Shown here: positions 25,811 through 35,672 of the stretch, piece after piece
Position numbering within the stretch: the first letter of the stretch is position 1
How the letters are laid out: the number at the start of each line of letters is the position of its first letter
Source: Paracoccus luteus
Lineage (GTDB): Bacteria; Pseudomonadota; Alphaproteobacteria; Rhodobacterales; Rhodobacteraceae
Length of the DNA stretch: 64,000 nucleotides
Assembly (NCBI RefSeq): GCF_004522155.1
Contig: NZ_SDEA01000012.1
Coordinates: forward strand, 21,367 to 85,366
Direction: 5' to 3'
Notes under the pieces: model-generated
What the model saw: only the letters and a program-made list of their open reading frames with translations
Database searches by the model: none
Told to the model about the DNA's origin: nothing
Program-made: the position numbers and the translations under genes

Positions 25811-27469
25811 ATGACCGACCGCTTTCGCCTGACCATCGCCCAGCTGAACGCCACGGTGGGCGATCTGGCCGGCAACGCCGCCAAGGCGCGCGACGCGTGG
25901 GAACAGGCACGCGCGGCGGGGGCCGACATGCTGGCCCTGCCCGAGATGTTCATCACCGGCTATCAGACGCAGGATCTGGTGCTGAAGCCCGCGTTCCTGC
26001 GCGACGCGATGGCGGCGGTGGAGCGGCTGGCCGCCGACTGCACGGACAGCCCCGCCATCGGCGTCGGCGGCCCCTGGGCCGAGGGGGGCAAGCTGCACAA
26101 CGCCTGGCTGGTCCTGCAGGGCGGCCGCATCGCCGCCCGCGTCTATAAACACGAACTGCCCCACAAGGAGCTGTTCGACGAGCTGCGCCTGTTCGACCCC
26201 GGCCCGATCAGCGGCCCCTATGCGGTCGCGGGCGTCCGCATCGGGTCGCCCATCTGCGAGGATGCCTGGTGGCAGCCCGTGACCGAGACGCTGGCCGAGA
26301 CGGGGGCCGAGATCCTGGTGGTGCCCAACGGCAGCCCCTATCACCGCGACAAGCTCGACCTGCGCATGGGCCACATGGTCGCCCGCGTCGTCGAAAGCGG
26401 GCTGCCGCTGGTCTATGTCAACATGGTCGGCGGGCAGGACGATCAGGTCTATGACGGCGCGTCCTTCGTGCTGAACCCCGGCGGCCACAAAGTCGTGCAG
26501 CTTGCCCCGTTCGAGGAGGCGCTGGCCCACGTCGATTTCACCCGTGGCGCGGATGGATGGCGGGCCGAACCCGGCCCGATGGTCCCGCAGCCCGACGCGT
26601 GGGAACAGGACTATCGCGCGATGGTGCTGGCGCTGTCGGACTATATGCGCAAGTCGGGGTTCCGCCGCGTGCTGCTGGGCCTGTCGGGCGGCATCGACAG
26701 CGCACTGGTCGCGGCCATCGCCGCCGACGCGCTGGGGCCGGACAACGTGCGGGGCGTGCGGTTGCCGTCGGAATATTCCAGCCAGCATTCGCTGGATGAC
26801 GCCGCCGATCTGGCGGCGCGGCTGGGCATCCGCCTGGACACGGTGCCGATCAACGGCCCGGTCGATGCGGTGACGCAGGCGCTGGCCCCGGTGATGGCCG
26901 GGACCACGCCGGACCTGACCGAGGAGAACATCCAGTCGCGCCTGCGCGGGCTGCTGCTGATGGCGATGTCGAACAAGTTCGGCGAACTGCTGCTGACCAC
27001 CGGCAACAAGTCCGAGGTCGCAGTCGGCTATGCCACCATCTATGGCGACATGGCGGGCGGCTATAACCCGATCAAGGATCTCTACAAGACGCGGGTGTTC
27101 CAGACCTGCCGCTGGCGGAACGAGAACCACCGCGACTGGATGCAGGCGCCGGCGGGCGAGGTGATCCCGCCGGTCATCATCGACAAGCCGCCCTCGGCCG
27201 AACTGCGCCCCGACCAGAAGGACGAGGATTCGCTGCCCCCGTATGAGGTGCTGGACGCGATCCTTTACGGGCTGGTCGAACGCGACGGGTCAGTCGCGGA
27301 CCTTGTGGCGCAGGGCCACGACCCCCAGACGGTCAGGCAGGTCGAGCGGCTGCTGTATGGCAGCGAATGGAAACGCTATCAGGCGGCGCCCGGCCCGCGC
27401 GTGTCGCCGCGCGCGTTCTGGCTGGACCGGCGCTATCCGCTGGTCAACAAGTGGCGCGACCGGGGATAG
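25811..27469 (+). CDS. nadE: glutamine-dependent NAD(+) synthetase
   Basis: 552 residues, two domains. The N-terminal nitrilase-like glutaminase has the triad Glu45 (LPEMFITGY), Lys113 (VYKHELP) and Cys149 (GSPICEDAWW). The C-terminal N-type ATP pyrophosphatase has the P-loop LLGLSGGIDSALVAAIAAD and the segments TTGNKSEVAVGYATIYGDMAGG and PPSAELRPDQKDEDSLPPY. It amidates nicotinate adenine dinucleotide with ammonia from glutamine, the last step of NAD synthesis. pncAB on the opposite strand about 0.6 kb away supplies the same pathway. It diverges from the MORN gene. Confidence 0.97.
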   Translation: MTDRFRLTIAQLNATVGDLAGNAAKARDAWEQARAAGADMLALPEMFITGYQTQDLVLKPAFLRDAMAAVERLAADCTDSPAIGVGGPWAEGGKLHNAWLVLQGGRIAARVYKHELPHKELFDELRLFDPGPISGPYAVAGVRIGSPICEDAWWQPVTETLAETGAEILVVPNGSPYHRDKLDLRMGHMVARVVESGLPLVYVNMVGGQDDQVYDGASFVLNPGGHKVVQLAPFEEALAHVDFTRGADGWRAEPGPMVPQPDAWEQDYRAMVLALSDYMRKSGFRRVLLGLSGGIDSALVAAIAADALGPDNVRGVRLPSEYSSQHSLDDAADLAARLGIRLDTVPINGPVDAVTQALAPVMAGTTPDLTEENIQSRLRGLLLMAMSNKFGELLLTTGNKSEVAVGYATIYGDMAGGYNPIKDLYKTRVFQTCRWRNENHRDWMQAPAGEVIPPVIIDKPPSAELRPDQKDEDSLPPYEVLDAILYGLVERDGSVADLVAQGHDPQTVRQVERLLYGSEWKRYQAAPGPRVSPRAFWLDRRYPLVNKWRDRG

Positions 27470-27521
27470 GGCGGCGGCATCCCGCCGACGCGGCGTCGCA
27501 ATGGGACAAGCGTGCGAACCT

Positions 27522-27939
27522 ATGGGTTACACAACCAAAGTTGTGAAGATTATCGGGTGTTCCAGAGTCAGCCCCGGTCAGGACCATGATCCGGGCTGCC
27601 AGATCCGGCACCTTGGGACGGCCAAGACCACCGCCAACGTTTCGACGACGCCCACGAATCTGTTCCATCCCGCCTGACCCAACACCGGCATCCTGACCTT
27701 CGCGGAGGCCGCGGCTATTCATTGCCTTGCCGCTGGCACCCGGATCGAGAATGCGGACGGCCTGCGTCTGGCCGAACAGCCTGAACCCGGCGATCCGGTC
27801 AGGACCAACGGCCACAGGATGCAGCCGATCCGCTGGATCGGGTCCGAAAGGCCGCGCCGCGATGCCGGACGCCAATCCCGGCCAGCGGCCGATCCGCATC
27901 AAGGCGGGCGAGTTGGGCCAGCCGCTGGTCGTGGCGTGA
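27522..27939 (+). pseudogene. decayed Hint-domain (Hedgehog/intein-type) protein gene
   Basis: A frame from an ATG at 27522 (MGYTTKVVKIIG) hits TGA at 27675, then resumes in the same frame as ILTFAEAAAIHCLAAGTRIE with LAEQPEPGDPVRTNGH and PIRWIGSER. This is the start of the Hint_2 domain common in Rhodobacterales surface proteins (C..GT.I, GD.V.T, P.RWIG). After RWIGSER the match continues one frame over as RPIRIKAGELGQPLVV and stops at 27939. So a nonsense codon, a frameshift and a truncation are present. The part before 27675 is assigned less surely. A small hairpin CACAAC-CAAA-GTTGTG lies at 27530-27545. Confidence 0.7.
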
Positions 27940-28034
27940 ACCGTCCGGCCGCAAGGGGGCGCGCGCAGCGGCGCGTGTGATCGGCTGCCACCGACCGCAA
28001 GGCCGTCGCATCGCGGGGGCCTTCGCGCTTGGTC
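27940..28034. other. gap before pncB end
   Basis: A short non-coding stretch between the Hint remnant and the pncB stop. AAGGCC (27999-28004) and GGCCTT (28018-28023) could pair around a 13-base loop and act as a weak terminator for pncAB. Nothing else is recognised. Confidence 0.3.
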
Positions 28035-29342
28035 CTAGACGATCACGCCGGACCGGACCTGTTCGCCCACCCCGAAGACGCGGCGGTAATGCGCGATCGC
28101 GTCCGCCGGGCCGGTCGCCTTGTTGGGGTTGTCCGACAGCTTGACGGTCGGCCTGCCATCCGCCGCGACCGCCTTGCACACCAGCGAGAACGGCGCCAGC
28201 CCGTCGCCCGGCACCAGCCCGCGAAAATCGTTGGTCAGCAGCGTGCCCCAGCCGAAGCTGACCTTGACGCGCCCGTGAAAGCGCCCGAACAGCGCCGCGA
28301 TCTGGGCCACGTCCAGCCCGTCCGAGAAGATGACCAGTTTCTGCGTCGGGTCTTCGCCGCGCGATCTCCACCATTCGATGGCGTATTCCGTTGTCGCCAC
28401 CGGGTCGCCGCTGTCCACCCGGATGCCGGTCCAGCCCGCCAGCCAGTCGGGCGCGCCCGACAGGAACCCCGGCGTCCCATAGGTGTCGGGCAGGATGATG
28501 CGCAGATTGCCGTCGTGTTCCTCGTGCCAGTCGGCAAGCACCTTGTAAGGGGCCTGCCGCAACGCCTCGTCCGTGTCGGCCAGCGCGGCATAAACCATCG
28601 GCAGTTCGTGGGCGTTGGTGCCGATCGCCTCGATGTCGCGGCGCATCGCGATCAGGCAGTTCGAGGTGCCGGTGAACCGGTTGCCCAGCCCCTCGATCAG
28701 CGCCTGCACGCACCAGTCCTGCCACAGGAAGGAATGACGCCGGCGGGTGCCGAAATCGGCGATGCGAAGATCGGGGCCGAGCGCCCGCAGCGCCTCGATC
28801 TTTTCCCAGATGCGGGTCATGGCGCGGGCATACAGCACCTGCAGCTCGAACCGGCCCAGATCCTTCAGCACGGCGCGCGACCGCAGTTCCATGATGATCG
28901 CCAGCGCCGGGATTTCCCACAGCATCACCTGAGGCCACGACCCCTCGAACGTCAGCTCATACTGGCCGTCGCGCTTTTCCAGGTGATAGGGGGGCAGGCG
29001 CAGCCCCTCCAGGAACTCCATGAAGTCGGGGCGGAACATCTGGCGCTTGCCATAGAACGTGTTGCCGCGCAGCCAGGTCGATTCGCCGCGCGCCAGCGAC
29101 AGGCTGCGCACATGGTCCAGTTGCTCGCGCAGCTCGCCCTCGTCGATCAGCTCGGCCAGGCGGATGGATTTCGTGCGGTTGATCAGGCTGAAGGTGACGT
29201 TCACGTCGGGCCGGTTGCGGAACACCGACTGGCACATCAGCAGTTTATAGAAATCGGTGTCGATCAGCGACCTGACGATCGGGTCGATCTTCCACTTGTG
29301 GTTATAGACGCGGGTGGCGATGTCGGCGGTCGGGATCATCAT
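28035..29342 (-). CDS. pncB: nicotinate phosphoribosyltransferase
   Basis: 435 residues. Typical segments are [15 protein letters not shown], the [13 protein letters not shown] region, [17 protein letters not shown] (with the conserved Gly-Thr-Arg-Arg), [20 protein letters not shown] and VIFSDGLDV. It converts nicotinate plus PRPP to nicotinate mononucleotide, using ATP. Its ATG overlaps the pncA stop by four bases (ATGA), so nicotinamidase and this enzyme are made together as a salvage pair. nadE faces it across a gap that holds only a pseudogene. Confidence 0.96.
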   Translation of the reverse strand: MMIPTADIATRVYNHKWKIDPIVRSLIDTDFYKLLMCQSVFRNRPDVNVTFSLINRTKSIRLAELIDEGELREQLDHVRSLSLARGESTWLRGNTFYGKRQMFRPDFMEFLEGLRLPPYHLEKRDGQYELTFEGSWPQVMLWEIPALAIIMELRSRAVLKDLGRFELQVLYARAMTRIWEKIEALRALGPDLRIADFGTRRRHSFLWQDWCVQALIEGLGNRFTGTSNCLIAMRRDIEAIGTNAHELPMVYAALADTDEALRQAPYKVLADWHEEHDGNLRIILPDTYGTPGFLSGAPDWLAGWTGIRVDSGDPVATTEYAIEWWRSRGEDPTQKLVIFSDGLDVAQIAALFGRFHGRVKVSFGWGTLLTNDFRGLVPGDGLAPFSLVCKAVAADGRPTVKLSDNPNKATGPADAIAHYRRVFGVGEQVRSGVIV

Positions 29343-29932
29343 GAAAGCGTCACCCCCGCGGCGCGCATCGCCGCCTGCGCCGCGGCGCGCGATCCGTTCA
29401 GGTCGATGGCGCGGGTCGCGTCCTCGACCACCGTGGCGCGAAAGCCAAGCCGGGCGGCGTCGATGGCCGACCAGGCGACGCAGAAATCATGGGCAAGGCC
29501 GACGAACGTCAGGTCTGCCAGCCCCCGGTCGCGCAGGTATCCTGCCAGCCCGGTGGGCGTCGTGCGGTCGTTGTCGAAGAACGCGGAATAGCTGTCGATC
29601 CGCGCCCGGAACCCCTTGCGGATCACCAGATCCGCCACGTCCACGGCCAGCCCCGGATGGAACGCGGCGCCGGCCGAGCCGATGACGCAGTGGCGGGGCC
29701 ACAGCACCTGCGGGCCGTAAGCCATCGGCACGGTCGAGAACGGTTCGGCGCCCGCGTGGTTGTCGGCAAAGCTGGAATGGTCCGGCGGGTGCCAGTCCTG
29801 GGTCAGCACGACGGCGTCGAAATCGGGCATCAGGTCGTTGACCGCGCCCACGATCCCGTCCCCTCCGGCGACGGCCAGCGCGCCGCCCGGGCAGAAATCG
29901 ACCTGCAGGTCGACGACGATCAACGCCCGCAT
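29339..29932 (-). CDS. pncA: nicotinamidase
   Basis: 197 residues of the isochorismatase-like fold. The catalytic Asp is in IVVDLQVDF, the metal-site segment is [13 protein letters not shown], and the catalytic Cys is in [30 protein letters not shown] is the usual substrate-pocket region. It hydrolyses nicotinamide to nicotinate, the substrate of the enzyme encoded next (pncB, four-base overlap). It diverges from trhO. Confidence 0.95.
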   Translation of the reverse strand: MRALIVVDLQVDFCPGGALAVAGGDGIVGAVNDLMPDFDAVVLTQDWHPPDHSSFADNHAGAEPFSTVPMAYGPQVLWPRHCVIGSAGAAFHPGLAVDVADLVIRKGFRARIDSYSAFFDNDRTTPTGLAGYLRDRGLADLTFVGLAHDFCVAWSAIDAARLGFRATVVEDATRAIDLNGSRAAAQAAMRAAGVTLS

Positions 29933-30016
29933 GGCACCCCCCCCCGTTTTCGTTCGCCGGACCCTAGGAACGTCGGCCGGTTGCGTCAATGTCACGCGGC
30001 CGTTATGGGGCGCGGC

Positions 30017-30904
30017 ATGCTGACCGTCGCCGCGCTTTATCATTTCGCCGCCCTGCCCGACGCGCCGGCCCGGCGCGACCCGCTGCTGGCGGCCTGCACG
30101 GCGGCGGGCGTGCGTGGGACGCTGATCCTGGCGGCCGAGGGCGTGAACGGCACCATCGCCGGCCCCGCCGAGGGCGTCGCGGCGGTGCTGGCCCATATCC
30201 GGGGATGGCCGGGCTTTGGTGGGCTGCGGTGGAAGGAAAGCCGCGCAGGCGCGATGCCCTTCGGCCGCATCAAGATCCGGCTGAAGCCCGAGATCGTGAC
30301 GATGGGCCAGCCCGGCGTGGACCCCACGGCGCGGGTCGGCGCGCGGGTCGCGCCCGCCGACTGGAACGCGCTGATCGCCGCGCCCGACGTGGCGGTGATA
30401 GACACGCGCAACGCCTATGAGGTGGCGATCGGCACGTTCCGCGGCGCGGTCGATCCGGGCACACGCTCGTTCCGCGACTTTCCGGCGTGGTGGCGCGCCA
30501 ACGCCGGCCGCTTTGCCGGAAAGCGCATCGCGATGTTCTGCACCGGCGGCATACGCTGCGAGAAATCGACCAACTTCCTGCTGGCCCAGGGCGTCCCCGA
30601 GGTGTTCCACCTGGACGGCGGGGTGCTGAAATACCTCGAGGACGTGCCGGTGGACGACAGCCTGTGGAACGGCGCCTGCTTTGTCTTCGACCGCCGCGTC
30701 AGCCTGACGCACGGGCTGGAACCCGGCGGCCATGTGCTGTGCCACGCCTGCCGCCGCCCGCTGGCCCCCGCCGACACCGCCCGCCCGGAATACGAGGAGG
30801 GCGTCGCCTGCCACCTGTGCGCGGACGAATACGGCGAGGCCGACCGGGCCCGGTTCCGCGAGCGCCAGCGGCAGGTGGACCGGGGCGAGCTGTTCGCCGG
30901 GTGA
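30017..30904 (+). CDS. trhO: tRNA uridine 5-hydroxylase TrhO (rhodanese-domain, UPF0176)
   Basis: 295 residues from the ATG at 30017 (an in-frame ATG at 30005 is possible). An N-terminal acylphosphatase-like domain ([16 protein letters not shown]) precedes the rhodanese domain ([21 protein letters not shown]) with the catalytic Cys in [17 protein letters not shown] Cys-rich C-terminal segment follows ([23 protein letters not shown]). TrhO hydroxylates U34 of certain tRNAs in an oxygen-dependent step. The length and the [10 protein letters not shown] signature are diagnostic. Confidence 0.93.
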   Translation: MLTVAALYHFAALPDAPARRDPLLAACTAAGVRGTLILAAEGVNGTIAGPAEGVAAVLAHIRGWPGFGGLRWKESRAGAMPFGRIKIRLKPEIVTMGQPGVDPTARVGARVAPADWNALIAAPDVAVIDTRNAYEVAIGTFRGAVDPGTRSFRDFPAWWRANAGRFAGKRIAMFCTGGIRCEKSTNFLLAQGVPEVFHLDGGVLKYLEDVPVDDSLWNGACFVFDRRVSLTHGLEPGGHVLCHACRRPLAPADTARPEYEEGVACHLCADEYGEADRARFRERQRQVDRGELFAG

Positions 30905-30908
30905 GGGC

Positions 30909-31193
30909 TCAGCCCTGCCAGTCCTCGCGCTGGTGGCGGATGCGCAGGATGAACGCGGTGCCGTCCGGCGCCACGTCCCACAGGATCACATGAGAGCCAG
31001 CGAGATGGCTGCGCGGGGCACCGGGCAGATGGCCCCGGACCGCCCCAAGCAGCGGATTGTCCCCGATCAGATCCAGCACGCGGTCCAGCCGGTCCAGATA
31101 GGCTTCGGCCTGTCGGCGACCGAATAGTGCGACACCTTCGATATAAAGCTGAAGATAATCCTCTTCGGCCGGCTCGCTGAGGATATGCCCCAT
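30909..31193 (-). CDS. parE: ParE/RelE-type toxin
   Basis: 94 residues: MGHILSEPAEEDYLQLYIEG, YLDRLDRVLDLIGDNPLLG, and a C-terminal VILWDVAPDGTAFILRIRHQ ending in EDW. This is the compact ParE/RelE fold: two helices, then a beta sheet, with the final strand R.RH motif. ParE toxins typically poison DNA gyrase. Its ATG overlaps the stop of parD by one base (TAATG), giving coupled translation with the antitoxin first. It converges on trhO with only four bases between. Confidence 0.87.
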   Translation of the reverse strand: MGHILSEPAEEDYLQLYIEGVALFGRRQAEAYLDRLDRVLDLIGDNPLLGAVRGHLPGAPRSHLAGSHVILWDVAPDGTAFILRIRHQREDWQG

Positions 31194-31441
31194 TACTCGG
31201 CGAGAGCGGCGGCGCGCCTGCGCGCTTCCTGCCGCAACTCCTGCAGGGTGCGGGTGCCCGGACCGGCGGCCCGCGCCTCTTCCACCAGACGCTGCCAGCG
31301 GGCGATCTTCTCGGCCCGCTCCTGATCCCGGCGGATCAGGTCGCGGACATAGTCGCTGGCATTGGCATAGCGGTCCGAGGCGGACTGGCGTTCGACCCAG
31401 TCCTTCATCCCCTCGGGCAGCGAGACGTTCATCGTAGCCAT
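31193..31441 (-). CDS. parD: ParD-type antitoxin
   Basis: 82 residues. The N-terminal ribbon-helix-helix is MNVSLPEGMKDWVERQSAS followed by YANASDYVRDLIRRDQ, the classic ParD DNA-binding domain. The acidic/Arg-rich C-terminus (TLQELRQEARRRAAALAE) would wrap the toxin. It precedes parE with a one-base overlap. A perfect palindrome lies 12 bases upstream of its start and should be the autoregulatory site. Confidence 0.9.
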   Translation of the reverse strand: MATMNVSLPEGMKDWVERQSASDRYANASDYVRDLIRRDQERAEKIARWQRLVEEARAAGPGTRTLQELRQEARRRAAALAE

Positions 31442-31452
31442 GACACCCTCCG

Positions 31453-31471
31453 TTTGGCAAAGTTTGCCAAA
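31453..31471. promoter_or_regulatory. palindromic operator of parDE
   Basis: TTTGGCAAA-G-TTTGCCAAA is a perfect 9-bp inverted repeat around one base, 12 bases before the parD start and inside the only 53 bases available for its promoter. Ribbon-helix-helix antitoxins bind such palindromes. Confidence 0.75.
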
Positions 31472-31494
31472 ACATCGCGAGGCTGTCCAGCCGT

Positions 31495-33777
31495 TCACCG
31501 CACCTGCCCCAGCCGCCCCGCCGCGAACGCGGCCATGTTCAGGATGTCGTTCACGGTGGAATTGGTGCCGCAGATCTGGATGGGCCGGGGCACCCCGGTC
31601 AGGATCGGACCGATCACCGTCGCGCCCGCCATTTCCTGCATCAGCTTGACGCTGATCGACGCCGAATGGCGCGCCGGGACGACCAGCACGTTGGCCGGGC
31701 CGGTCAGGCGCGAAAACGGGTATCGCGCCGCCTGTTCGGGGTTCAGCGCCACGTCCGCGGTCATCTCGCCCTCGTATTCGAAATCGGCGCCGCGGGCGTC
31801 CAGCACCCTTGGCGCCTCGGCCATCTTGGTCGCCCGCTCGCTGACCGGATAGCCGAAGGTGGAAAACGACAGGAAGGCCACGCGGGGTTCCAGCCCCAGG
31901 CCGCGGGCGACATGGGCGCCGCGGGTGGCGATCAGTGCCAGATCCTCGGCCTCGGGCCATTCGTGGACAAGGGTGTCGCCGATCAGCACGATCCGGCCCT
32001 TGTGCAGGACCGCCGTGATGCCGACCGCCCCGTCCTGCGGGCGCACGTCGAAGACCTGGCCCAGCTGCGCCAGCACATGCGGCCCCTTGCGCGTGGCCCC
32101 CGTCACCAGCCCGTCGCCATGCCCGTGCGCCAGCATCAGCGCGGCAAAGACATGCCGGTCGCGGTTGACCAGCTTGCTGGCATCCTCGCGGTCCACGCCC
32201 TGCCGCTGCAGGCGGCTGTAAAGGAAATCGTGATATTGCCCCAGCGCGGCCGAGGTCGCGGCATTCACGACGGTCAGTTCCCGCACCGCGTCGCCCAGAC
32301 CGGCAAGGCCCAGCTTTTCGGCCACGTCGGCCTCGCGCCCGACGACCAGCGACTGGCCCATGCCGCCGCGCTGCCAGGCGACGGCCGCGCGCAGGACGCG
32401 CGGGTCGTCGCCCTCGGCAAAGATCATGCGCGCCTGCACCGACCGCGCGCGGGCGTGGATGCCCTGCAGGATCGCGGCGGTCGGGTCCATGCGCTGTTTC
32501 AGCGACTGGACATAGCCGTCCATGTCGATGATCGGCCGCCGCGCGACGCCGGTGTCCATGCCGGCCCGCGCCACCGCCGGCGGGACCACATGGATCAGCC
32601 GGGGATCGAACGGCGTCGGGATGATGTAATCGCGCCCGAAGGTCAGCTTGCGCCCATAGGCGACCGCGACCTCGTCGGGCACGTCCTCGCGCGCCAGTTC
32701 GGCCAGGGCGCGGGCGCAGGCGATCTTCATCTCGTCGTTAATCGCGCGCGCGTGGATGTCCAGCGCGCCGCGGAACAGATAGGGGAACCCCAGCACGTTG
32801 TTGACCTGGTTCGGGTAATCCGACCGCCCGGTGGCGACGATGGCGTCGGGGCGGACCTCGTGCGCCTCTTCGGGGGTGATCTCGGGGTCGGGGTTGGCCA
32901 TCGCGAAGATGACCGGGTTCGGGGCCATCGACTGCACCATCGCCTGCGTCACCGCGCCCTTGGCCGACACGCCCAGGAACACGTCGGCGCCGCGCATCGC
33001 ATCCTCCAGCGTGCGGGCCTCGGTCTGGGCGGCATGGGCCGATTTCCACTGGTTCATGCCCTCGGTCCGGCCCTTCCAGATGACCCCCTTGGTGTCGGCC
33101 ATGATGCAGTTGTCGTGCCGCGCGCCCATCGTCTTGAGCAATTCAAGGCAGGCGATCCCGGCCGCGCCCGCGCCGTTCAGGACGATCTTCACGTCCTCGA
33201 TCCGCTTGCCCGACAGTTCCAGCGCGTTCAGCAGCCCCGCCGCGCAGATCACCGCCGTGCCATGCTGGTCGTCGTGAAACACGGGGATGTCCATCAGCTC
33301 TTTCAGGCGGCTTTCGATGATGAAGCACTCGGGCGCCTTGATGTCTTCCAGGTTGATGCCGCCGAAGGTCGGGCCCATCAGCCGCACCGCCCGGATGATC
33401 TCCTCGGGGTCTTCGGTGTCCAGCTCGATGTCGATGGCGTTCACGTCGGCGAAACGCTTGAACAGCACCGCCTTGCCCTCCATCACCGGTTTGGACGCCA
33501 GCGCGCCCAGATTGCCCAGGCCCAGGATGGCGGTCCCGTTCGAGATCACGGCGACCAGATTGCCCTTGGTGGTATAGTCATAGGCCAGTTCCGGCCGCGC
33601 GGCGATCGCCTCGACCGGGACGGCCACGCCGGGGGAATAGGCCAGGCTCAGGTCGCGCTGGGTGGCCATCGGGGTGGACGGCACCACGTCGAACTTGCCC
33701 GGCCGCGGTTCCAGGTGATAGGCCAGCGCCTCTTCGGCGGTGATGCGCGATCTGCGCGGCGCGTTGCTGTCGGTCAT
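31495..33777 (-). CDS. maeB: NADP-dependent malic enzyme, MaeB type
   Basis: 760 residues. The N-terminal malic enzyme domain has [45 protein letters not shown], the nucleotide loop [16 protein letters not shown], and MANPDPEI. From about residue 440 a phosphotransacetylase-like domain follows ([35 protein letters not shown]). This fused form is the NADP enzyme regulated by acetyl-CoA; it decarboxylates malate to pyruvate. The C-terminal domain is usually regulatory and not catalytic. It diverges from pheS; parDE lies just past its 3' end with its own operator. Confidence 0.95.
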   Translation of the reverse strand: MTDSNAPRRSRITAEEALAYHLEPRPGKFDVVPSTPMATQRDLSLAYSPGVAVPVEAIAARPELAYDYTTKGNLVAVISNGTAILGLGNLGALASKPVMEGKAVLFKRFADVNAIDIELDTEDPEEIIRAVRLMGPTFGGINLEDIKAPECFIIESRLKELMDIPVFHDDQHGTAVICAAGLLNALELSGKRIEDVKIVLNGAGAAGIACLELLKTMGARHDNCIMADTKGVIWKGRTEGMNQWKSAHAAQTEARTLEDAMRGADVFLGVSAKGAVTQAMVQSMAPNPVIFAMANPDPEITPEEAHEVRPDAIVATGRSDYPNQVNNVLGFPYLFRGALDIHARAINDEMKIACARALAELAREDVPDEVAVAYGRKLTFGRDYIIPTPFDPRLIHVVPPAVARAGMDTGVARRPIIDMDGYVQSLKQRMDPTAAILQGIHARARSVQARMIFAEGDDPRVLRAAVAWQRGGMGQSLVVGREADVAEKLGLAGLGDAVRELTVVNAATSAALGQYHDFLYSRLQRQGVDREDASKLVNRDRHVFAALMLAHGHGDGLVTGATRKGPHVLAQLGQVFDVRPQDGAVGITAVLHKGRIVLIGDTLVHEWPEAEDLALIATRGAHVARGLGLEPRVAFLSFSTFGYPVSERATKMAEAPRVLDARGADFEYEGEMTADVALNPEQAARYPFSRLTGPANVLVVPARHSASISVKLMQEMAGATVIGPILTGVPRPIQICGTNSTVNDILNMAAFAAGRLGQVR

Positions 33778-33895
33778 TGCTTTCCCCTCGTTGCGCCAAC
33801 TCTATGCGCCCGCGTCCCGCGGCAGCAACAGCCGCGACGCTGGAACGGCCCGCGCCCGCGTGCTAAGGGCACCGCGCAATTCCCGCGAGGCCACG

Positions 33896-34974
<1,079 letters not shown>

Positions 34975-34978
<4 letters not shown>

Positions 34979-35328
34979 AACGCGATGATGATTTTCTGCG
35001 TGATTTGTTGCTGAGCCTTGAAGCTGATCCTGAGTGGGTCTTTGTCCATCGCGCTCAACTTCTGAAATCAAGTGATCCAGGGAAGGCCCGCTACCACTTT
35101 GAGCTCGCTGCTGACGCTGGTTTAATAACGGATTTTTCTAGCGGGACCTTTCGGCTTACAAGCACCGGCCATGACTACTTGGCGGCAATAAAAGATAACG
35201 GTATTTGGGCTAAGACTAAGGAAGTCGTAGCCGAGCAGGGCGGCTCTGCTTCACTAGAGATCATGAAAAACATCGCTGTTGCTTTTGTGAAGAAGCAGAT
35301 TGAGCAACGAACCGGCTTGATAGTTTGA
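34975..35328 (+). CDS. DUF2513-family protein in the pheS-pheT insert
   Basis: 117 residues from a GTG at 34975 (GTGA overlap with the pheS stop, GGAGG nine bases upstream). The start [20 protein letters not shown], the winged-helix-like middle ([30 protein letters not shown]) and the end ([24 protein letters not shown]) match DUF2513, a small family of unknown function often seen in accessory regions. 30 of 60 bases at 35041-35100 are G or C, far below the flanking genes, and codons differ accordingly. The coupling means it is made whenever pheS is made. A DNA-binding or regulatory role is only a guess from the helix layout. Confidence 0.8.
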
Positions 35329-35672
35329 TGACAAGATTGCGGCGGATAAGAAGTATGTTCGTGCCCTTCTTGGCTAAGATTGCTGGTTACGAGCGTAGCC
35401 GCGAAGGTCACTGGGTCGTAGGAGCGGCAACCGGGATCGGTGTGGCTGGTATGGGCGCGAATGCCCTGTTGTCGGCTCTCGGTTTTTCTGCGGTAGCGCA
35501 TAGTTCCGGCGCCGCAATCTTGACTGGTGCCGGCGGCTACATTGCAGGCACATACGGGATTGCGTCCATTATCGCGTTTTTGTCTGCTCCAGTAATCCTC
35601 ATGACCTTTGTGGTGTGTTCTACTTATGGGCTTTTCGTTTTGGTAAAGCGCAAGCTTCGGAGAAAAAAATGA
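35328..35672 (+). CDS. small membrane protein in the pheS-pheT insert
   Basis: 114 residues from the ATG at 35328 (TGATG overlap with the previous stop). A basic N-terminus ([14 protein letters not shown]) is followed by two or three hydrophobic, Gly/Ala-rich segments (GAATGIGVAGMGANALLSAL, AILTGAGGYIAGTYGIASII, AFLSAPVILMTFVVCSTYGL) and a basic tail (KRKLRRKK). It looks like a small inner-membrane protein of holin or pore-like build. No family is recognised. Its last codons contain the ribosome site (CGGAGA) for pheT, and its stop overlaps the pheT start (ATGA). Low G+C like its partner. Confidence 0.72.
   Translation: MTRLRRIRSMFVPFLAKIAGYERSREGHWVVGAATGIGVAGMGANALLSALGFSAVAHSSGAAILTGAGGYIAGTYGIASIIAFLSAPVILMTFVVCSTYGLFVLVKRKLRRKK

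Noticed and set aside
27470..28034. tRNA or riboswitch in the nadE/pncB gap
   Set aside because: No cloverleaf or known riboswitch pattern; most of the space is explained by the Hint pseudogene.
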